DNA of 64,000 nucleotides, taken from NCBI RefSeq assembly GCF_900103195.1, contig NZ_FMWU01000025.1, forward strand, positions 1 through 64,000, written 5' to 3'. Within the stretch, counting starts at the first letter, position 1. The number at the start of each line of letters is the position of its first letter. The stretch comes from Methylobacterium sp. UNC378MF. Lineage in GTDB: Bacteria; Pseudomonadota; Alphaproteobacteria; Rhizobiales; Beijerinckiaceae. The translations under genes and the position numbers were made by a program. Positions 49,159 through 60,755 of this stretch are shown here, piece after piece. The notes under the pieces were generated by a model that was not told where the DNA came from, made no database searches, and saw only the letters and a program-made list of their open reading frames with translations.

Positions 49159-50598
49159 ATGTCCGACACCTACGACGTCCTCATCATCGGCGCCGGGCCC
49201 GGCGGCTACGTCACGGCGATCCGCGCGGCGCAGCTCGGCTTCAAGACCGCCGTGGTCGATCGCGAGCATCTCGGCGGCATCTGCCTGAACTGGGGCTGCA
49301 TCCCCACCAAGGCCCTGCTCCGCTCGGCCGAGATCTTCCACTACTTCCAGCATCCCGGCGATTACGGCCTGACCGCGGAAAAAGTCGGGTTCGACACCGC
49401 CGCCATCGTGAAGCGCTCCCGCGGCGTCTCGGCCCGGCTCAACGGCGGCGTCGGCATGCTGCTCAAGAAGAACAAGGTCGACGTGATCTGGGGCGAGGCC
49501 GCCATCGACAGCGTCGCGAAGGGCAACCAGCCGGGACAGGTCACCGTCAAGGAGACCAAGCGCGCCGAGGCGCCGAAGGGCGCCAAGGGCGCGGGCACCT
49601 ATCAGGCCAAGCACATCATCGTGGCGACCGGCGCCCGGCCGCGGGCGATCCCCGGGATCGAGCCCGACAAGAAGCTGATCTGGACCTACTACGAGGCCAT
49701 GGTCCCCGAGACGATGCCCAAGAGCCTGCTGGTGATGGGCTCGGGCGCCATCGGCATCGAGTTCGCCTCGTTCTACCGCACCATGGGCGCCGAGGTGACC
49801 GTAGTGGAGCTGCTGCCGCAGATCCTGCCGGTGGAGGATGCCGAGATCGCCGGCCTCGCCCGCAAGCGCTTCGAGAAGCAGGGGATCAAGATCCTCACCG
49901 GCGCCAAGGTGACGAAGGTCGAGAAGGGCGCCAATTCCGTCACCGCAACCGTCGAGGGCGGCGACGGCAAGACCCAGCAGATCACGGCGGAAAAACTGAT
50001 CTCGGCGGTGGGCGTGGTCGGCAACATCGAGAACATCGGCCTGGAGAAGCTCGGGGTGAAGATCGACCGCGGCATCGTGGTGACCGACGGCCTCGGCCGC
50101 ACCAACGTGCCCGGCCTCTACGCCATCGGCGACGTCGCCGGCCCGCCGATGCTCGCCCACAAGGCCGAGCACGAGGGCGTCATCTGCATCGAGACCATCA
50201 AGGGCCTGCACACCCACCCGATGGACAAGGCCAAGATCCCGGGCTGCACCTATTGCCAGCCGCAGATCGCCAGCGTCGGGCTCACCGAGGCCAAGGCCAA
50301 GGAGCAGGGGTTTGCCGTGAAGGTCGGCCGGTTCCCCTTCGCGGGCAACGGCAAGGCGATCGCGCTCGGCGAGCCGGACGGGCTGATCAAGACCGTGTTC
50401 GACGCCAAGACCGGGCAGCTGCTCGGTGCCCACATGGTCGGCGCCGAGGTGACCGAGCTGATCCAGGGCTACGTGGTGGCGATGAACCTGGAGAGCACCG
50501 AGGAGGAGCTGATGCACACGGTGTTCCCGCACCCGACGCTCAGCGAGATGATGCACGAGAGCGTGCTCGACGCCTACGGCAAGGTGATCCACACGTAG
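49159..50598 (+). CDS. lpdA: Dihydrolipoyl dehydrogenase (E3)
   Basis: E3 reoxidises the E2 dihydrolipoyl group with FAD and NAD+. The 479-residue flavoprotein has the FAD loop DVLIIGAGPGGYVTAIRAAQ, the redox disulfide GGICLNWGCIPTKAL, the NAD loop VMGSGAIGIEFASFY, GLYAIGDVAGPPMLAHKAEHEG, and the dimer-interface catalytic motif FPHPTLSEMMHE. Its start overlaps the DUF559 stop (TAAATG). This is the fourth PDH enzyme gene of the locus and was presumably contiguous with pdhC before the DUF559/repeat insertion. Confidence 0.98.
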   Translation: MSDTYDVLIIGAGPGGYVTAIRAAQLGFKTAVVDREHLGGICLNWGCIPTKALLRSAEIFHYFQHPGDYGLTAEKVGFDTAAIVKRSRGVSARLNGGVGMLLKKNKVDVIWGEAAIDSVAKGNQPGQVTVKETKRAEAPKGAKGAGTYQAKHIIVATGARPRAIPGIEPDKKLIWTYYEAMVPETMPKSLLVMGSGAIGIEFASFYRTMGAEVTVVELLPQILPVEDAEIAGLARKRFEKQGIKILTGAKVTKVEKGANSVTATVEGGDGKTQQITAEKLISAVGVVGNIENIGLEKLGVKIDRGIVVTDGLGRTNVPGLYAIGDVAGPPMLAHKAEHEGVICIETIKGLHTHPMDKAKIPGCTYCQPQIASVGLTEAKAKEQGFAVKVGRFPFAGNGKAIALGEPDGLIKTVFDAKTGQLLGAHMVGAEVTELIQGYVVAMNLESTEEELMHTVFPHPTLSEMMHESVLDAYGKVIHT

Positions 50599-50608
50599 GG
50601 ACAGGGTC

Positions 50609-50639
50609 GCGCCGCCCGGCCACAGCCGGTCGGCGGCGC
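50609..50639. terminator. Imperfect GC-rich hairpin after lpd
   Basis: GCGCCGCCCGGC at 50609-50620 pairs with the segment up to GGCGGCGC at 50632-50639, with a bulge, 10 bases after the lpd stop and beside the converging zinc-ribbon gene. It lacks a U tract, so its terminator role is tentative. Confidence 0.4.
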
Positions 50640-50644
50640 CCGGC

Positions 50645-50869
50645 CTACCCCCGCCCTGCTTCCACCGGCTCCGCCTCCTCCGGCGACGGCACGTAGGCGC
50701 ACCATTCGCAGATGCCCCGCTCGGCCCCGTGTAGCGCATTGCGCTGCGAGCAGAGCGGGCAGACGAGCAGGATCAGCCGCGTGCCGGACCGGAGCGCCAG
50801 ACCTCGGCCCCGGAACGTGACCTCGGTCACCCCGTCGCCAGAGGGGCGGTCTCGAATCCAGGCGCTCAT
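50645..50869 (-). CDS. Small zinc-ribbon protein
   Basis: This 74-residue protein reads MSAWIRDRPSGDGVTEVTFR and contains two Cys pairs, CPLCSQRN and GICEWC, spaced as in a zinc ribbon, followed by an acidic tail. It is read against lpd and the dehydratase gene. The family is not recognised, but the paired CxxC motifs and clean start argue for a real gene. Possible roles are nucleic-acid or protein binding. Confidence 0.62.
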   Translation of the reverse strand: MSAWIRDRPSGDGVTEVTFRGRGLALRSGTRLILLVCPLCSQRNALHGAERGICEWCAYVPSPEEAEPVEAGRG

Positions 50870-51094
50870 CCGGTCCGGCCCGGCGCATGCCGGCGGACCC
50901 GATCCCCCGGCCTGTCCGTCGATCCCATCAGCATCCCGATCACGCCCCCCAGCGTTCCGGCGACGTTTGCCCCGGTGGGACAATCCGTGAAGCGCCGAAT
51001 GGCTCCGCTTCGGAAGGGCGGCTCGGGTGGGATGCGCCCGGAGGCAATCGGCCCTATGGGTAGCGGGGCGGCGGACAGGGACGGTGCGACTTCG

Positions 51095-52078
51095 ATGCGG
51101 GACGCGGACACGGACGGACTTCCCACCTTCGCCGACGTGGCGCGCGCCGCCGAGCGCATCGCGGGCGCCGCGCACCGCACGCCGGTCCTGACCTCGCGCA
51201 CCGCCGACGCGATGACCGGCGGAAAACTGTTCTTCAAGGCGGAGAACCTGCAGCGGGCGGGCGCCTTCAAGTTCCGCGGGGCCTACAACGCGATCAGCGC
51301 CCTGCCGGAGGCGGCCCGCGCCCGCGGGGTGATCACCTTCTCATCGGGCAATCATGCGCAGGCGATCGCCCTGGCGAGCCGGCTGCTCGGCGCCCCCGCC
51401 ACGATCATCATGCCGGGCGACGCGCCGGCGGCGAAGATCGCCGCCACCCGGGGCTACGGCGCCGACGTCGTCCTATACGATCGCTACACCCAGGATCGGG
51501 AGGCCCTCGGCCGGGAGATCGCGCAGGCCCGCGGTCTGACGCTGATCCCACCCTTCAACCATCGCGACGTCATCGCCGGCCAGGGGACGTTGGCGCTGGA
51601 ACTGATCGAGACGGCCGGCCCCCTCGACGTGCTGGTGGCCTGCCTCGGCGGCGGCGGCCAGCTCGCGGGCTGCGCTCTGGCCGCCGCGGAGCTGTCGCAG
51701 GGCTGCCGGGTGATCGGCGTCGAACCGGAGGCGGGCGACGACGGCCAGCGGTCGTTCCGTGAGGGCCGGATCGTCACGATCCCGGTCCCCCGCACCATCG
51801 CCGACGGCGCCCAATCGACGGCGCTCGGCGATCTCACCTTCGCGATCATCCGCGCGCAGGTCACCGACATCCTTACCGTCACCGACGCGCAGCTCGTCGA
51901 GACCATGCGGTTCTTCGCGAGCCGGATGAAGCTCGTGGTCGAACCGACCGGCTGCCTCGCGGCGGCGGCAGTGCTGAACGGGCTCGTGGATGTCCGGGAC
52001 AAGCGCGTCGGCGTGGTCATCAGCGGCGGCAATGTCGATCTCGCCACCTTCGCGCGGCTCACCGGCGCGGCGACCTGA
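51095..52078 (+). CDS. Threonine/serine dehydratase family PLP enzyme
   Basis: This 327-residue fold-type II PLP enzyme carries the PLP lysine in GAFKFRGAYNA, the substrate loop FSSGNHAQAIAL, the phosphate loop CLGGGGQLAGCALAA, and the C-terminal ISGGNVD. It lacks the ACT-like regulatory domain of biosynthetic IlvA and so fits the short class that includes catabolic threonine dehydratase, serine racemase and threo-3-hydroxyaspartate ammonia-lyase. These are hard to separate by sequence. The ATG at 51095 is preferred over upstream in-frame starts that add unmatched residues. Confidence 0.9.
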   Translation: MRDADTDGLPTFADVARAAERIAGAAHRTPVLTSRTADAMTGGKLFFKAENLQRAGAFKFRGAYNAISALPEAARARGVITFSSGNHAQAIALASRLLGAPATIIMPGDAPAAKIAATRGYGADVVLYDRYTQDREALGREIAQARGLTLIPPFNHRDVIAGQGTLALELIETAGPLDVLVACLGGGGQLAGCALAAAELSQGCRVIGVEPEAGDDGQRSFREGRIVTIPVPRTIADGAQSTALGDLTFAIIRAQVTDILTVTDAQLVETMRFFASRMKLVVEPTGCLAAAAVLNGLVDVRDKRVGVVISGGNVDLATFARLTGAAT

Positions 52079-52200
52079 GGCCGCGATTGCGGGGCCGGTG
52101 TGACCCGGGCGCGGTGGACCGGCCGCAACCCAATGCTTATCTTGTCGCTGTCAGAATGCGCGTCCCCGGGCCTTGAACCCGGCTGGGCGGGAGGGTGACG

Positions 52201-52578
52201 ATGTCGACTGGGTTCAAGGTTCTCTCGCTGACCGATCGCGCCGCCGATCGGATCAAGGCGATCATGGCGGAGGCCGACCGGCCGATTGCGGGCCTGCGGG
52301 TCGGCGTCCGCAACGGCGGCTGCGCCGGCATGTCCTACACGATGGAATATGCCGAGGCGGTCAAGCCCGGCGAGGACGTGGTCGAGGATCGCGGCGTCCG
52401 GGTCTTCGTCGATCCGAAGGCGGTCTTGTTCCTGCTCGGCACCGAGATGGATTTCGCCACCAACAAGCTGGCGTCGCAGTTCGTGTTCAACAACCCGAAC
52501 CAGACCTCGGCCTGCGGCTGCGGCGAGTCCGTGGCGATCACGCCGGTCTCGGCGGACCGCCTGTCCGCGCAGGCCTGA
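52201..52578 (+). CDS. A-type iron-sulfur carrier (IscA/SufA/HesB family)
   Basis: This 125-residue protein has the three conserved cysteines of A-type Fe-S carriers: Cys41 in RNGGCAGMSY, and Cys105 and Cys107 in SACGCGES. The fold segment VFVDPKAVLFLLGTEMDF is also typical. These proteins pass Fe-S clusters from the Suf or Isc scaffold to apo-enzymes. I chose the ATG at 52201, which has GGGAGG just upstream; a GTG two codons earlier overlaps that site. No other suf or isc gene is in the window. Confidence 0.94.
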   Translation: MSTGFKVLSLTDRAADRIKAIMAEADRPIAGLRVGVRNGGCAGMSYTMEYAEAVKPGEDVVEDRGVRVFVDPKAVLFLLGTEMDFATNKLASQFVFNNPNQTSACGCGESVAITPVSADRLSAQA

Positions 52579-52869
52579 CGGGTCGAGGAGAAGCTGAGGC
52601 GACGGGAGGCGGCCCACGCCTCCTGTCGGTGCAAGCGTCCAGCTTCGCAGGTCTCGCGCTCGTGAGGCTCGACGAGCGGTCATCCGCGCCGCCCATCCGG
52701 GGCCGCGCAGCAGAGCCCGGAATCGAGAGCCGCCGACGCGGCACGATCTTCCACCGACAGTGGTTCCAGGTTCCGGTCTCGCCTGCAGCCCCCTGGAAAG
52801 TCGGGGTGAAGCGTCTGCGCGGCGGCCCTGCGCTCGGGCACTCGGCGCGACTCGCGCCGGGGGGCGGCT

Positions 52870-53928
52870 CTAGGCCACCTGCGACAGCGACTCGGCGGCG
52901 TCGTCCAGGAAGCGGTTCCGGCCCGCGCGCTTGGCCGCGAACATGCACAGGTCGGCCCTTTCCATCAGCGAGGCCGGCGTGTCACCGGGGCGCAGCACCG
53001 CGACCCCCAGCGAGATGGTGACCTTGCCGAGCGACTCGCCGGTCGAGCGCTTGACCAGCTCGCGGCCCATCACGCTGGCGCGAACCGTCTCCGCCACCTG
53101 CTTGGCCGCGACCCGGTCGACGCCGGGAAGGATGATGCCGAATTCCTCGCCGCCGAACCGGGCGAGCTGCGCCTGCTTCCCGGCATTCTCGCGCATCACG
53201 ATCGCCACGAGCCGCAGGACTTGGTCGCCGGTGAGATGACCGTACAGGTCGTTGAACCGCTTGAAGAAGTCGATGTCGAGGATGATCAGGCTCATGGGCG
53301 TGGTGCGCGCCCGCGCCGCCTCCATGGAGGCCTTCAGCGTCTCCTCGAAATGCTTGCGGTTCGCCAGCCCGGTCAGGGCGTCGGTCAGGCTCTCGCGGCG
53401 GGTCGCCTCGAGCTTCTCGCGCAGGGTCTCAATCTCGCTGCGCGTCTCGCGCATGCGGGCCTCGAGGATCCGATTGTTGGCGGCGACCTCCCGGGTCGTG
53501 GCGACCAGCGTCGCGACGATCTCGGCGAACCGCGCCCGGCTCGGGAGGCCCTGAGACAGGTCCTGGGCGACGCCGCGCAGGGACTCGCTGTACTGCGCCG
53601 TCGACCCCAGGGACAGGTCCAGGATCTCGGTGACGGCGGCGATCTCGCTCAGGACCACGCGGCTGACATCGTCGGTGGTGCTCGCGAGGTGACGCCCGTC
53701 GAGATAGGTCTCGTGCAGGTCGTCGATGTCGCTCTCGGTGAGGCAGCCGTTCTGGGTGGTCAGGCGCTTCACCGCATCGGCAAGGAGCGGCAGCTCGCCC
53801 GAGACGTAGGCGTACCAGACGGCGTAGGCGCGCGGCGTGGCGGACGGTCCGTAGTCGCGAATCAGATCATGGCTGCGCTTCGCCAACGCGAAGCTGCGAT
53901 CGCGGTCCGAATAGGTCTCCTGGCTCAT
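52870..53928 (-). CDS. GGDEF diguanylate cyclase, I-site absent
   Basis: This 352-residue soluble protein has a helical N-terminal region (about 1-175, with a coiled coil near 150-178) and a GGDEF domain with DALTGLANRKHFEETL, LDIDFFKRFND and the active motif RFGGEEFGIIL (GGEEF at 259-263). It should make cyclic di-GMP. The RxxD inhibitory site expected just before GGEEF is replaced by KQAQLARF, so product inhibition at that site is unlikely. The N-terminal region resembles the PleD-independent, Hyphomicrobiales-type sensor segment, with no membrane helix. Confidence 0.92.
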   Translation of the reverse strand: MSQETYSDRDRSFALAKRSHDLIRDYGPSATPRAYAVWYAYVSGELPLLADAVKRLTTQNGCLTESDIDDLHETYLDGRHLASTTDDVSRVVLSEIAAVTEILDLSLGSTAQYSESLRGVAQDLSQGLPSRARFAEIVATLVATTREVAANNRILEARMRETRSEIETLREKLEATRRESLTDALTGLANRKHFEETLKASMEAARARTTPMSLIILDIDFFKRFNDLYGHLTGDQVLRLVAIVMRENAGKQAQLARFGGEEFGIILPGVDRVAAKQVAETVRASVMGRELVKRSTGESLGKVTISLGVAVLRPGDTPASLMERADLCMFAAKRAGRNRFLDDAAESLSQVA

Positions 53929-54029
53929 CCGTATCCCGTGGTCCGGGGCGACCGGCGCGCATGCGCCGCAGCCCTGACCTGATATACGGCAGCCTGGTAG
54001 CCGGACAGTTAAGCCCGACGAGACCTTTG

Positions 54030-55574
54030 TTACTTATCCTTCTTCGCCAAGACTGGTCGAAGCAGGAATGCCGGAACGTGGGACCCGAGGCCCACGGGCG
54101 TGTCCCCATCCGCGTCGATCCGGCGCCCACGTTCCTCGCGCGCGGACACGCCGCCGCGGCCGGTCGAACGCAGTGCGGCGCGCGGCTCGGGCCGGCTCTC
54201 AGGGCGACTTTCGGGACGGTCGTCCGGACGCGGCGCGGCGCGGCCACCGCGTGTGCGGGCCGGACGCTCGCGGACCTCCTCGGCCTCGCCGGTGCTCCGG
54301 GCGCTCTTCTCGACACCCCCCTTGTCGAAGCCGCTCTTCTCGCCGCCGCTCCGGCCACCGGCCTTCGCGGAACGTGCGCCGCGGCGGCCCTCGCCCGACC
54401 GGCCGCGATGACGCGTGCCGGTGTCGCCGGATGATTCGGCCACCGTCGTCAGGTCGCCGTCCAGCCAGGGAATCGGCTGGCCGATCAGCGCCTCGATGGC
54501 ACCGAGGGACCGTGTATCCTCTGGGGCGACCAGCGTGTAGGCCGTGCCGCTCCTGCCGGCGCGGCCGGTGCGGCCGATCCGGTGGACGTAATCCTCGGGG
54601 TGATGCGGCACGTCGAAATTGAAGACGTGGCTGACGGCAGGGATGTCGAGGCCGCGCGCCGCAACATCGCTGGCGACCAGAAGGGCGGTCTCGCCGTTGC
54701 GGAACGCGTCGAGGGCCGTCGTGCGGGCGCGCTGGTCCATGTCGCCGTGGAGCGCCGCCGCGTCGAAGCCGTGGCTGACCAGGGACTTCTGCAGCAGCGC
54801 GACGTCGCGCTTGCGGTTGCAGAAGATGATCCCATTCTTCAATTCGTCCTCGCCGCGGATCAGGCTGCGCAGGCGCTCGCGCTTGGCGTGCCCCTCGGCA
54901 CCGGTCGCGACGAGGCGCTGCGTGATCGTGGTGGCCGTGGAGGCGGGCCGCGCCACCTCGACCCGCTGCGGGTTGTGCAGGAACATGTCCGCCAGCCGCT
55001 CGATCTCCGGCGGCATGGTGGCGGAGAAGAACAGGGTCTGCCGGGTGAACGGCACCATCTTGGCGATCCGCTCGATATCGGGGATGAACCCCATGTCGAG
55101 CATGCGATCGGCCTCGTCGATGACCAGCAGCTCCACACCGGTGAGCAGCAGCTTGCCGCGCTCGAAATGGTCGAGGAGGCGGCCCGGCGTCGCGATCAGC
55201 ACGTCGGTGCCGCGCGTCAGCTTGGCGTCCTGGTCGGCAAAGGACACGCCACCGATGATCAGCGCGACATTGAGCTTGTGGTTGGTGCCGTAGCGGTCGA
55301 AATTCTCGACCACCTGGGCGGCCAGCTCGCGCGTCGGCTCCAGGATCAGCGTGCGCGGCATCCGGGCCCGTGCGCGGCCGTTCTCCAGCAGCGTCAGCAT
55401 CGGCAGCGTGAACGCAGCCGTCTTGCCGGTGCCGGTCTGGGCGATGCCGAGGACATCGCGACGCGCCAGGACGTGGGGGATGGCCTGCGCCTGGATCGGC
55501 GTTGGCTCGGTGTAACCCGCCGCTTCGACGGCGTTCAGGACTTTCTCACTCAGTCCCAGGTCGGAAAAAGGCAT
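54030..55574 (-). CDS. rhlE: DEAD-box RNA helicase, RhlE type
   Basis: This 514-residue protein is an ATP-dependent RNA helicase, probably in ribosome assembly or RNA turnover. The core (about 1-375) has the Q motif FSDLGLSEKVLNAVEAAGY, motif I AQTGTGKTA (Lys51), PTRELAAQV, LLVIDEADRMLDMGF, SAT motif FFSATMPPE, and motif VI HRIGRTGRAGRSG. The C-terminal 140 residues are basic, Gly/Arg/Ser-rich and low in complexity, as in RhlE proteins with an RNA-binding tail. It is followed by the GGDEF gene on the same strand after 100 bases. Confidence 0.95.
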   Translation of the reverse strand: MPFSDLGLSEKVLNAVEAAGYTEPTPIQAQAIPHVLARRDVLGIAQTGTGKTAAFTLPMLTLLENGRARARMPRTLILEPTRELAAQVVENFDRYGTNHKLNVALIIGGVSFADQDAKLTRGTDVLIATPGRLLDHFERGKLLLTGVELLVIDEADRMLDMGFIPDIERIAKMVPFTRQTLFFSATMPPEIERLADMFLHNPQRVEVARPASTATTITQRLVATGAEGHAKRERLRSLIRGEDELKNGIIFCNRKRDVALLQKSLVSHGFDAAALHGDMDQRARTTALDAFRNGETALLVASDVAARGLDIPAVSHVFNFDVPHHPEDYVHRIGRTGRAGRSGTAYTLVAPEDTRSLGAIEALIGQPIPWLDGDLTTVAESSGDTGTRHRGRSGEGRRGARSAKAGGRSGGEKSGFDKGGVEKSARSTGEAEEVRERPARTRGGRAAPRPDDRPESRPESRPEPRAALRSTGRGGVSAREERGRRIDADGDTPVGLGSHVPAFLLRPVLAKKDK

Positions 55575-55794
55575 TTGCGTTCAGGAACCGTTGCGCGCCC
55601 GGCCGGCGCGAAGGACACCGTCGCGGCAACGGCTGGGGAAGGCTCGCGTGGGGCGCTCGGATGCTCCCGGGGCCGCGGGGCGCATCGTCCCTGTCAGTTA
55701 GGGCCTTGGCGCGACTTGTCAATCTCGCAATCGCCTCGTGGTGCCGGCAGCGCACGGCCACGCACAAGGGATCGAGCGTGTAACCCGGCGCCGA

Positions 55795-56172
55795 TCAGGG
55801 TCGAAGACGGTCGGCCTCGGGCGCGCGGCAGGGATCCAGGCGGGTGGACCGGGCGGATGGCACCGACGCGAGGGCCCCGGTCGTCTCGGGATCGGCGGTC
55901 CCGGACTCTGCCGGATGCGCTGCGGCCGCGAGGGCGGTGACAGCCGGTCTGTCGTCGGACCGGTTCAGCCGCGCGAGCTGGGAGGCGGCGGTCACCGCAA
56001 GGATCCCGACCAGACCTGCCACCCGCAGCGCCCAGGGCAGGGGGCCGGCGGGCCGGCGCGGCCGGGCACCGCCCGTTCTCTCGATGGAGGGTTCAGCCTG
56101 GAGCCCGGGAGCGGCCTTCAGGAGCCGGCGCTTGCCGAAAGTCGTTCGGCTCCGGTCGTCGCGGCTTGGCAT
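55795..56172 (-). CDS. Hypothetical single-pass membrane protein
   Basis: From the ATG at 56172 (GGAGAA upstream) the frame gives 125 residues. A basic N-terminal part (SRDDRSRTTFGKRRLLKAAP) is followed by one predicted membrane helix (ALRVAGLVGILAVTAASQLA) and a low-complexity Ala/Pro/Thr tail. No family is recognised. The helix and positive-inside pattern support a gene, but the composition could also arise by chance in this GC-rich DNA. Confidence 0.45.
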   Translation of the reverse strand: MPSRDDRSRTTFGKRRLLKAAPGLQAEPSIERTGGARPRRPAGPLPWALRVAGLVGILAVTAASQLARLNRSDDRPAVTALAAAAHPAESGTADPETTGALASVPSARSTRLDPCRAPEADRLRP

Positions 56173-56610
56173 GAGGGGCGTTCTCCGCTGGGCGCCAGGC
56201 CGGACCCGGTGTGCGGCGCAACAGGCCCCGTGCAACCCAGGACAGTCGGGGGACATGGTTAACCATCCGCTTACGACAGAGTCGTCCCTTCGCCAAAGTT
56301 GTGCCGGAATAAAACGCCCGCCATCGCCCGCCCCTCCAGAGACCTCGGTCGATGTCATCCGGGCCGCGACGGCACCCTGAAATATGCACACCGCGCAACG
56401 CAGCTAGTCTTCCGAGACTTTCCAGCTGTCCCCGCCCTGTCGAGGCGCACGATCGAGCCGGGTGCTTTGGGATTGGGTCCGCTAGTCTTCATCTTTCGTT
56501 GACGGGATGTCCCTAATCTGAGGATGCTTGTTGCAGGAAAGCGACAGACCCGCCATCCGAGAGCGCCTAGAAGGCTGCCGGCTCAAGCTAACCCCAGGAC
56601 CGACACCACC
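56173..56610. promoter_or_regulatory. Upstream region of the porin gene
   Basis: This 438-base gap separates the minus-strand hypothetical gene from the plus-strand porin gene and should hold both promoters. It contains short stretches less GC-rich than the flanks, for example GTTGACGGGATGTCCCTAAT near 56500. No unambiguous -35/-10 pair, palindrome or RNA gene was found, and the open frames crossing it have no motifs. Confidence 0.4.
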
Positions 56611-57477
56611 ATGAAGAAGCTCCTCCTCGCATCCACCGTCCTCGCAGGCCTGACCGTCACGGCGTCCGCTGCCGACCTGCCGCGCCGCGCTGCGCCGCCG
56701 CCGGTGTTCACGCCGGTGCCGGTGTTCACCTGGACCGGCTTCTACGTCGGTGTGAACGCCGGCTACGGCTTCGACGCCAGCAGCCGCAACACCAGCAACT
56801 ACGCCCTGCCGGGCGGCTCGCTGATCAACTCGCCCGGCACCGCCGGCGTCGTCAGCGTCAACAACCGCAGCAACAACGACGGCTTCTCGGGCGGCGCCCA
56901 GATCGGCTACAACTATCAGTTCACGCCGGGCTCGGGCGTCGTGATCGGCTTCGAGGCTGACGCCCAGTACGTCGACTTCGCCCGCCGCGCCAACGCCACC
57001 CAGAACTACGCCTTCGGCGGCGTCCCCGGCTTCGCCTTCGCGGCCCCGCGCGCCTTCGTCGCCACCAGCGGCAACGGCCTCGACTACTTCGGCACCGTCC
57101 GCGGCCGCCTCGGCTACGCCTTCGACCGCACCCTCGTGTACGGCACCGGCGGCTTCGCCTACGGCTCGGGCCAGGACGACCAGAACTTCGCCGGCAACCG
57201 CTTCCGCGACAGCTTCCGCACCGGCTGGGCCGCCGGCGGTGGCGTCGAGTACGCCCTGCCCACCGACTCGTTCCTGAACTTCTTCCGCTCCTCGGCCGTG
57301 ACGCTGAAGGTCGAAGGCCTGTACGTCAGCCTCGACCGCCAGAAGAACGCCGCGGGCGGCGTGTTCTACCCGACCCTCCTGGCCCCGAACGGCACCGCCT
57401 ACCTCAACGGCGCCGCCGCCAAGACCGAGTTCGCCGTCGTCCGCGCCGGCCTGAACTACAAGTTCGGCTCGTACTAA
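56611..57477 (+). CDS. Outer-membrane beta-barrel porin (Omp25/Omp31-like)
   Basis: This 288-residue protein has a signal peptide (MKKLLLASTVLAGLTVTASA), a Pro-rich linker (RRAAPPPVFTPVPV), and an eight-strand-type barrel with the Hyphomicrobiales signature FTWTGFYVGVNAGYGF, GFSGGAQIGYNYQF and GYAFDRTLVYGTGGFAYG, ending in an aromatic-terminated strand (RAGLNYKFGSY). It resembles Brucella/Bartonella Omp25/Omp31 surface proteins. Codon choice is strongly biased to C-ending codons, consistent with high expression. Hairpins follow the stop. Confidence 0.92.
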   Translation: MKKLLLASTVLAGLTVTASAADLPRRAAPPPVFTPVPVFTWTGFYVGVNAGYGFDASSRNTSNYALPGGSLINSPGTAGVVSVNNRSNNDGFSGGAQIGYNYQFTPGSGVVIGFEADAQYVDFARRANATQNYAFGGVPGFAFAAPRAFVATSGNGLDYFGTVRGRLGYAFDRTLVYGTGGFAYGSGQDDQNFAGNRFRDSFRTGWAAGGGVEYALPTDSFLNFFRSSAVTLKVEGLYVSLDRQKNAAGGVFYPTLLAPNGTAYLNGAAAKTEFAVVRAGLNYKFGSY

Positions 57478-57515
57478 GATCGAGAGCCGGAGCCGGCTTG
57501 ACCGGCTCCGCGCAA

Positions 57516-57553
57516 CGGAAGGGCTCGGCCGCAAGGCCGGGCCCTTCCGCGTT
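57516..57553 (+). terminator. Hairpin terminator of the porin gene
   Basis: CGGAAGGGCTCGGCC (57516-57530) pairs with GGCCGGGCCCTTCCG (57535-57549) around GCAA, one T-G pair, followed by CGTTT. A smaller hairpin (GGAGCCGG/CCGGCTCC) lies between it and the stop codon. The strong stem 40 bases past the stop fits a terminator despite the short T run. Confidence 0.75.
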
Positions 57554-57679
57554 TCGGGCGGCCTGCCGGGCGGTCCAGGTGCGACAGGGACGGCTGGAAC
57601 CGCGCGTGCCACCCGCGATTGAGACCGCGGCGCCCACAGGCATCCCGTGAAGGGATCCGGCGCAGCGGAGCGATCAGCC

Positions 57680-58174
57680 ATGAAAAGCCGAATCCTTCTC
57701 CTGTCGCTCGCCGCCCTCTCTCTGGCGGGGACAGCTGCGGCCGCGCAGGACGCCACCGTGATCGGCAAGGATACGGTCCTGCCGGGCACCGGGCCGGGCA
57801 CCGCGACGGACGGCACGGGGGTCGGGCGGCTGATGGAGGCGGCGAGTGCCGAGGACGCCGCCAAGCGTCAGGGGCTCAAGCCCGTCGCCTTCCTGACCAC
57901 GAAGATGATCGGCGTGACGGTGCGCAACGCCGCAGGGGACAGCGTCGGCAAGATCGACGACCTCCTGATCACCGATGGCGGAATGCTGAGGGCCGTGGTG
58001 ATCGATGTCGGCGGCTTCCTCGGGCTCGGCAGCAAGCTCATCGCCGTGGAACCCGGCGCCCTGGTGCTGCGGCCCGGCGGTGACCGGTTCTCGGCGGTCC
58101 TGAACATGAGCAAGGACACGGTGGCGGCGGCCAAGCCCTTCGACCCGGCCAAGGTGATCCCGGCGCCTCGATAA
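57680..58174 (+). CDS. Exported PRC-barrel domain protein
   Basis: This 164-residue protein has a signal peptide (MKSRILLLSLAALSLAGTAA) and a C-terminal PRC-barrel domain (about 75-140): MIGVTVRNAAGDSVGKIDDL, LRAVVIDVGGFLGLGSKLIA. PRC barrels occur in RNA-processing and stress proteins; exported versions of this type are common in Methylobacterium and Bradyrhizobium. I chose the ATG at 57680 because it begins the signal peptide; an in-frame start 33 bases earlier adds unmatched residues. Function unknown. Confidence 0.85.
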   Translation: MKSRILLLSLAALSLAGTAAAAQDATVIGKDTVLPGTGPGTATDGTGVGRLMEAASAEDAAKRQGLKPVAFLTTKMIGVTVRNAAGDSVGKIDDLLITDGGMLRAVVIDVGGFLGLGSKLIAVEPGALVLRPGGDRFSAVLNMSKDTVAAAKPFDPAKVIPAPR

Positions 58175-58335
58175 GCCGCGAGCGAAGCCCGGCGCCCGTC
58201 TTTGCGGACGGAGCGAAGCAGCCTCGCGGCGCCCGGTTCACCAAGGTCGCGCCGTTCCGGACTGGTTCGCTCCGCTCGCAAGGACGGCGGGGTCCCGCCG
58301 GCCGACGCAGCTTGGGCCGCGCCGGCGCAAAAGCG

Positions 58336-60477
<2,142 letters not shown>

Positions 60478-60755
60478 CCCCGCATCATAGCGGAACAAAA
60501 CGTAAACATCAAAGCCGTTCGCCCGGCGGCGACGCGGTTGCATCATCGCATGCTGCGCCGCCGCGAGCGAGAGCCGCGGCGGTGTCGGGACGCCGGTCCG
60601 CGGGGCGGTCCGTCATCACGACGTTGCACAACAATGGGTTAAGGCTTTCTCGTGACCCGACGGCCCGGCATCCACAGGCGACGCCCGGAACAGAACGGGC
60701 CGATCGACGTTGGTGGCGGAGATAAATCTTGACCGTGGTCAGGGAGCCGCAGTCC

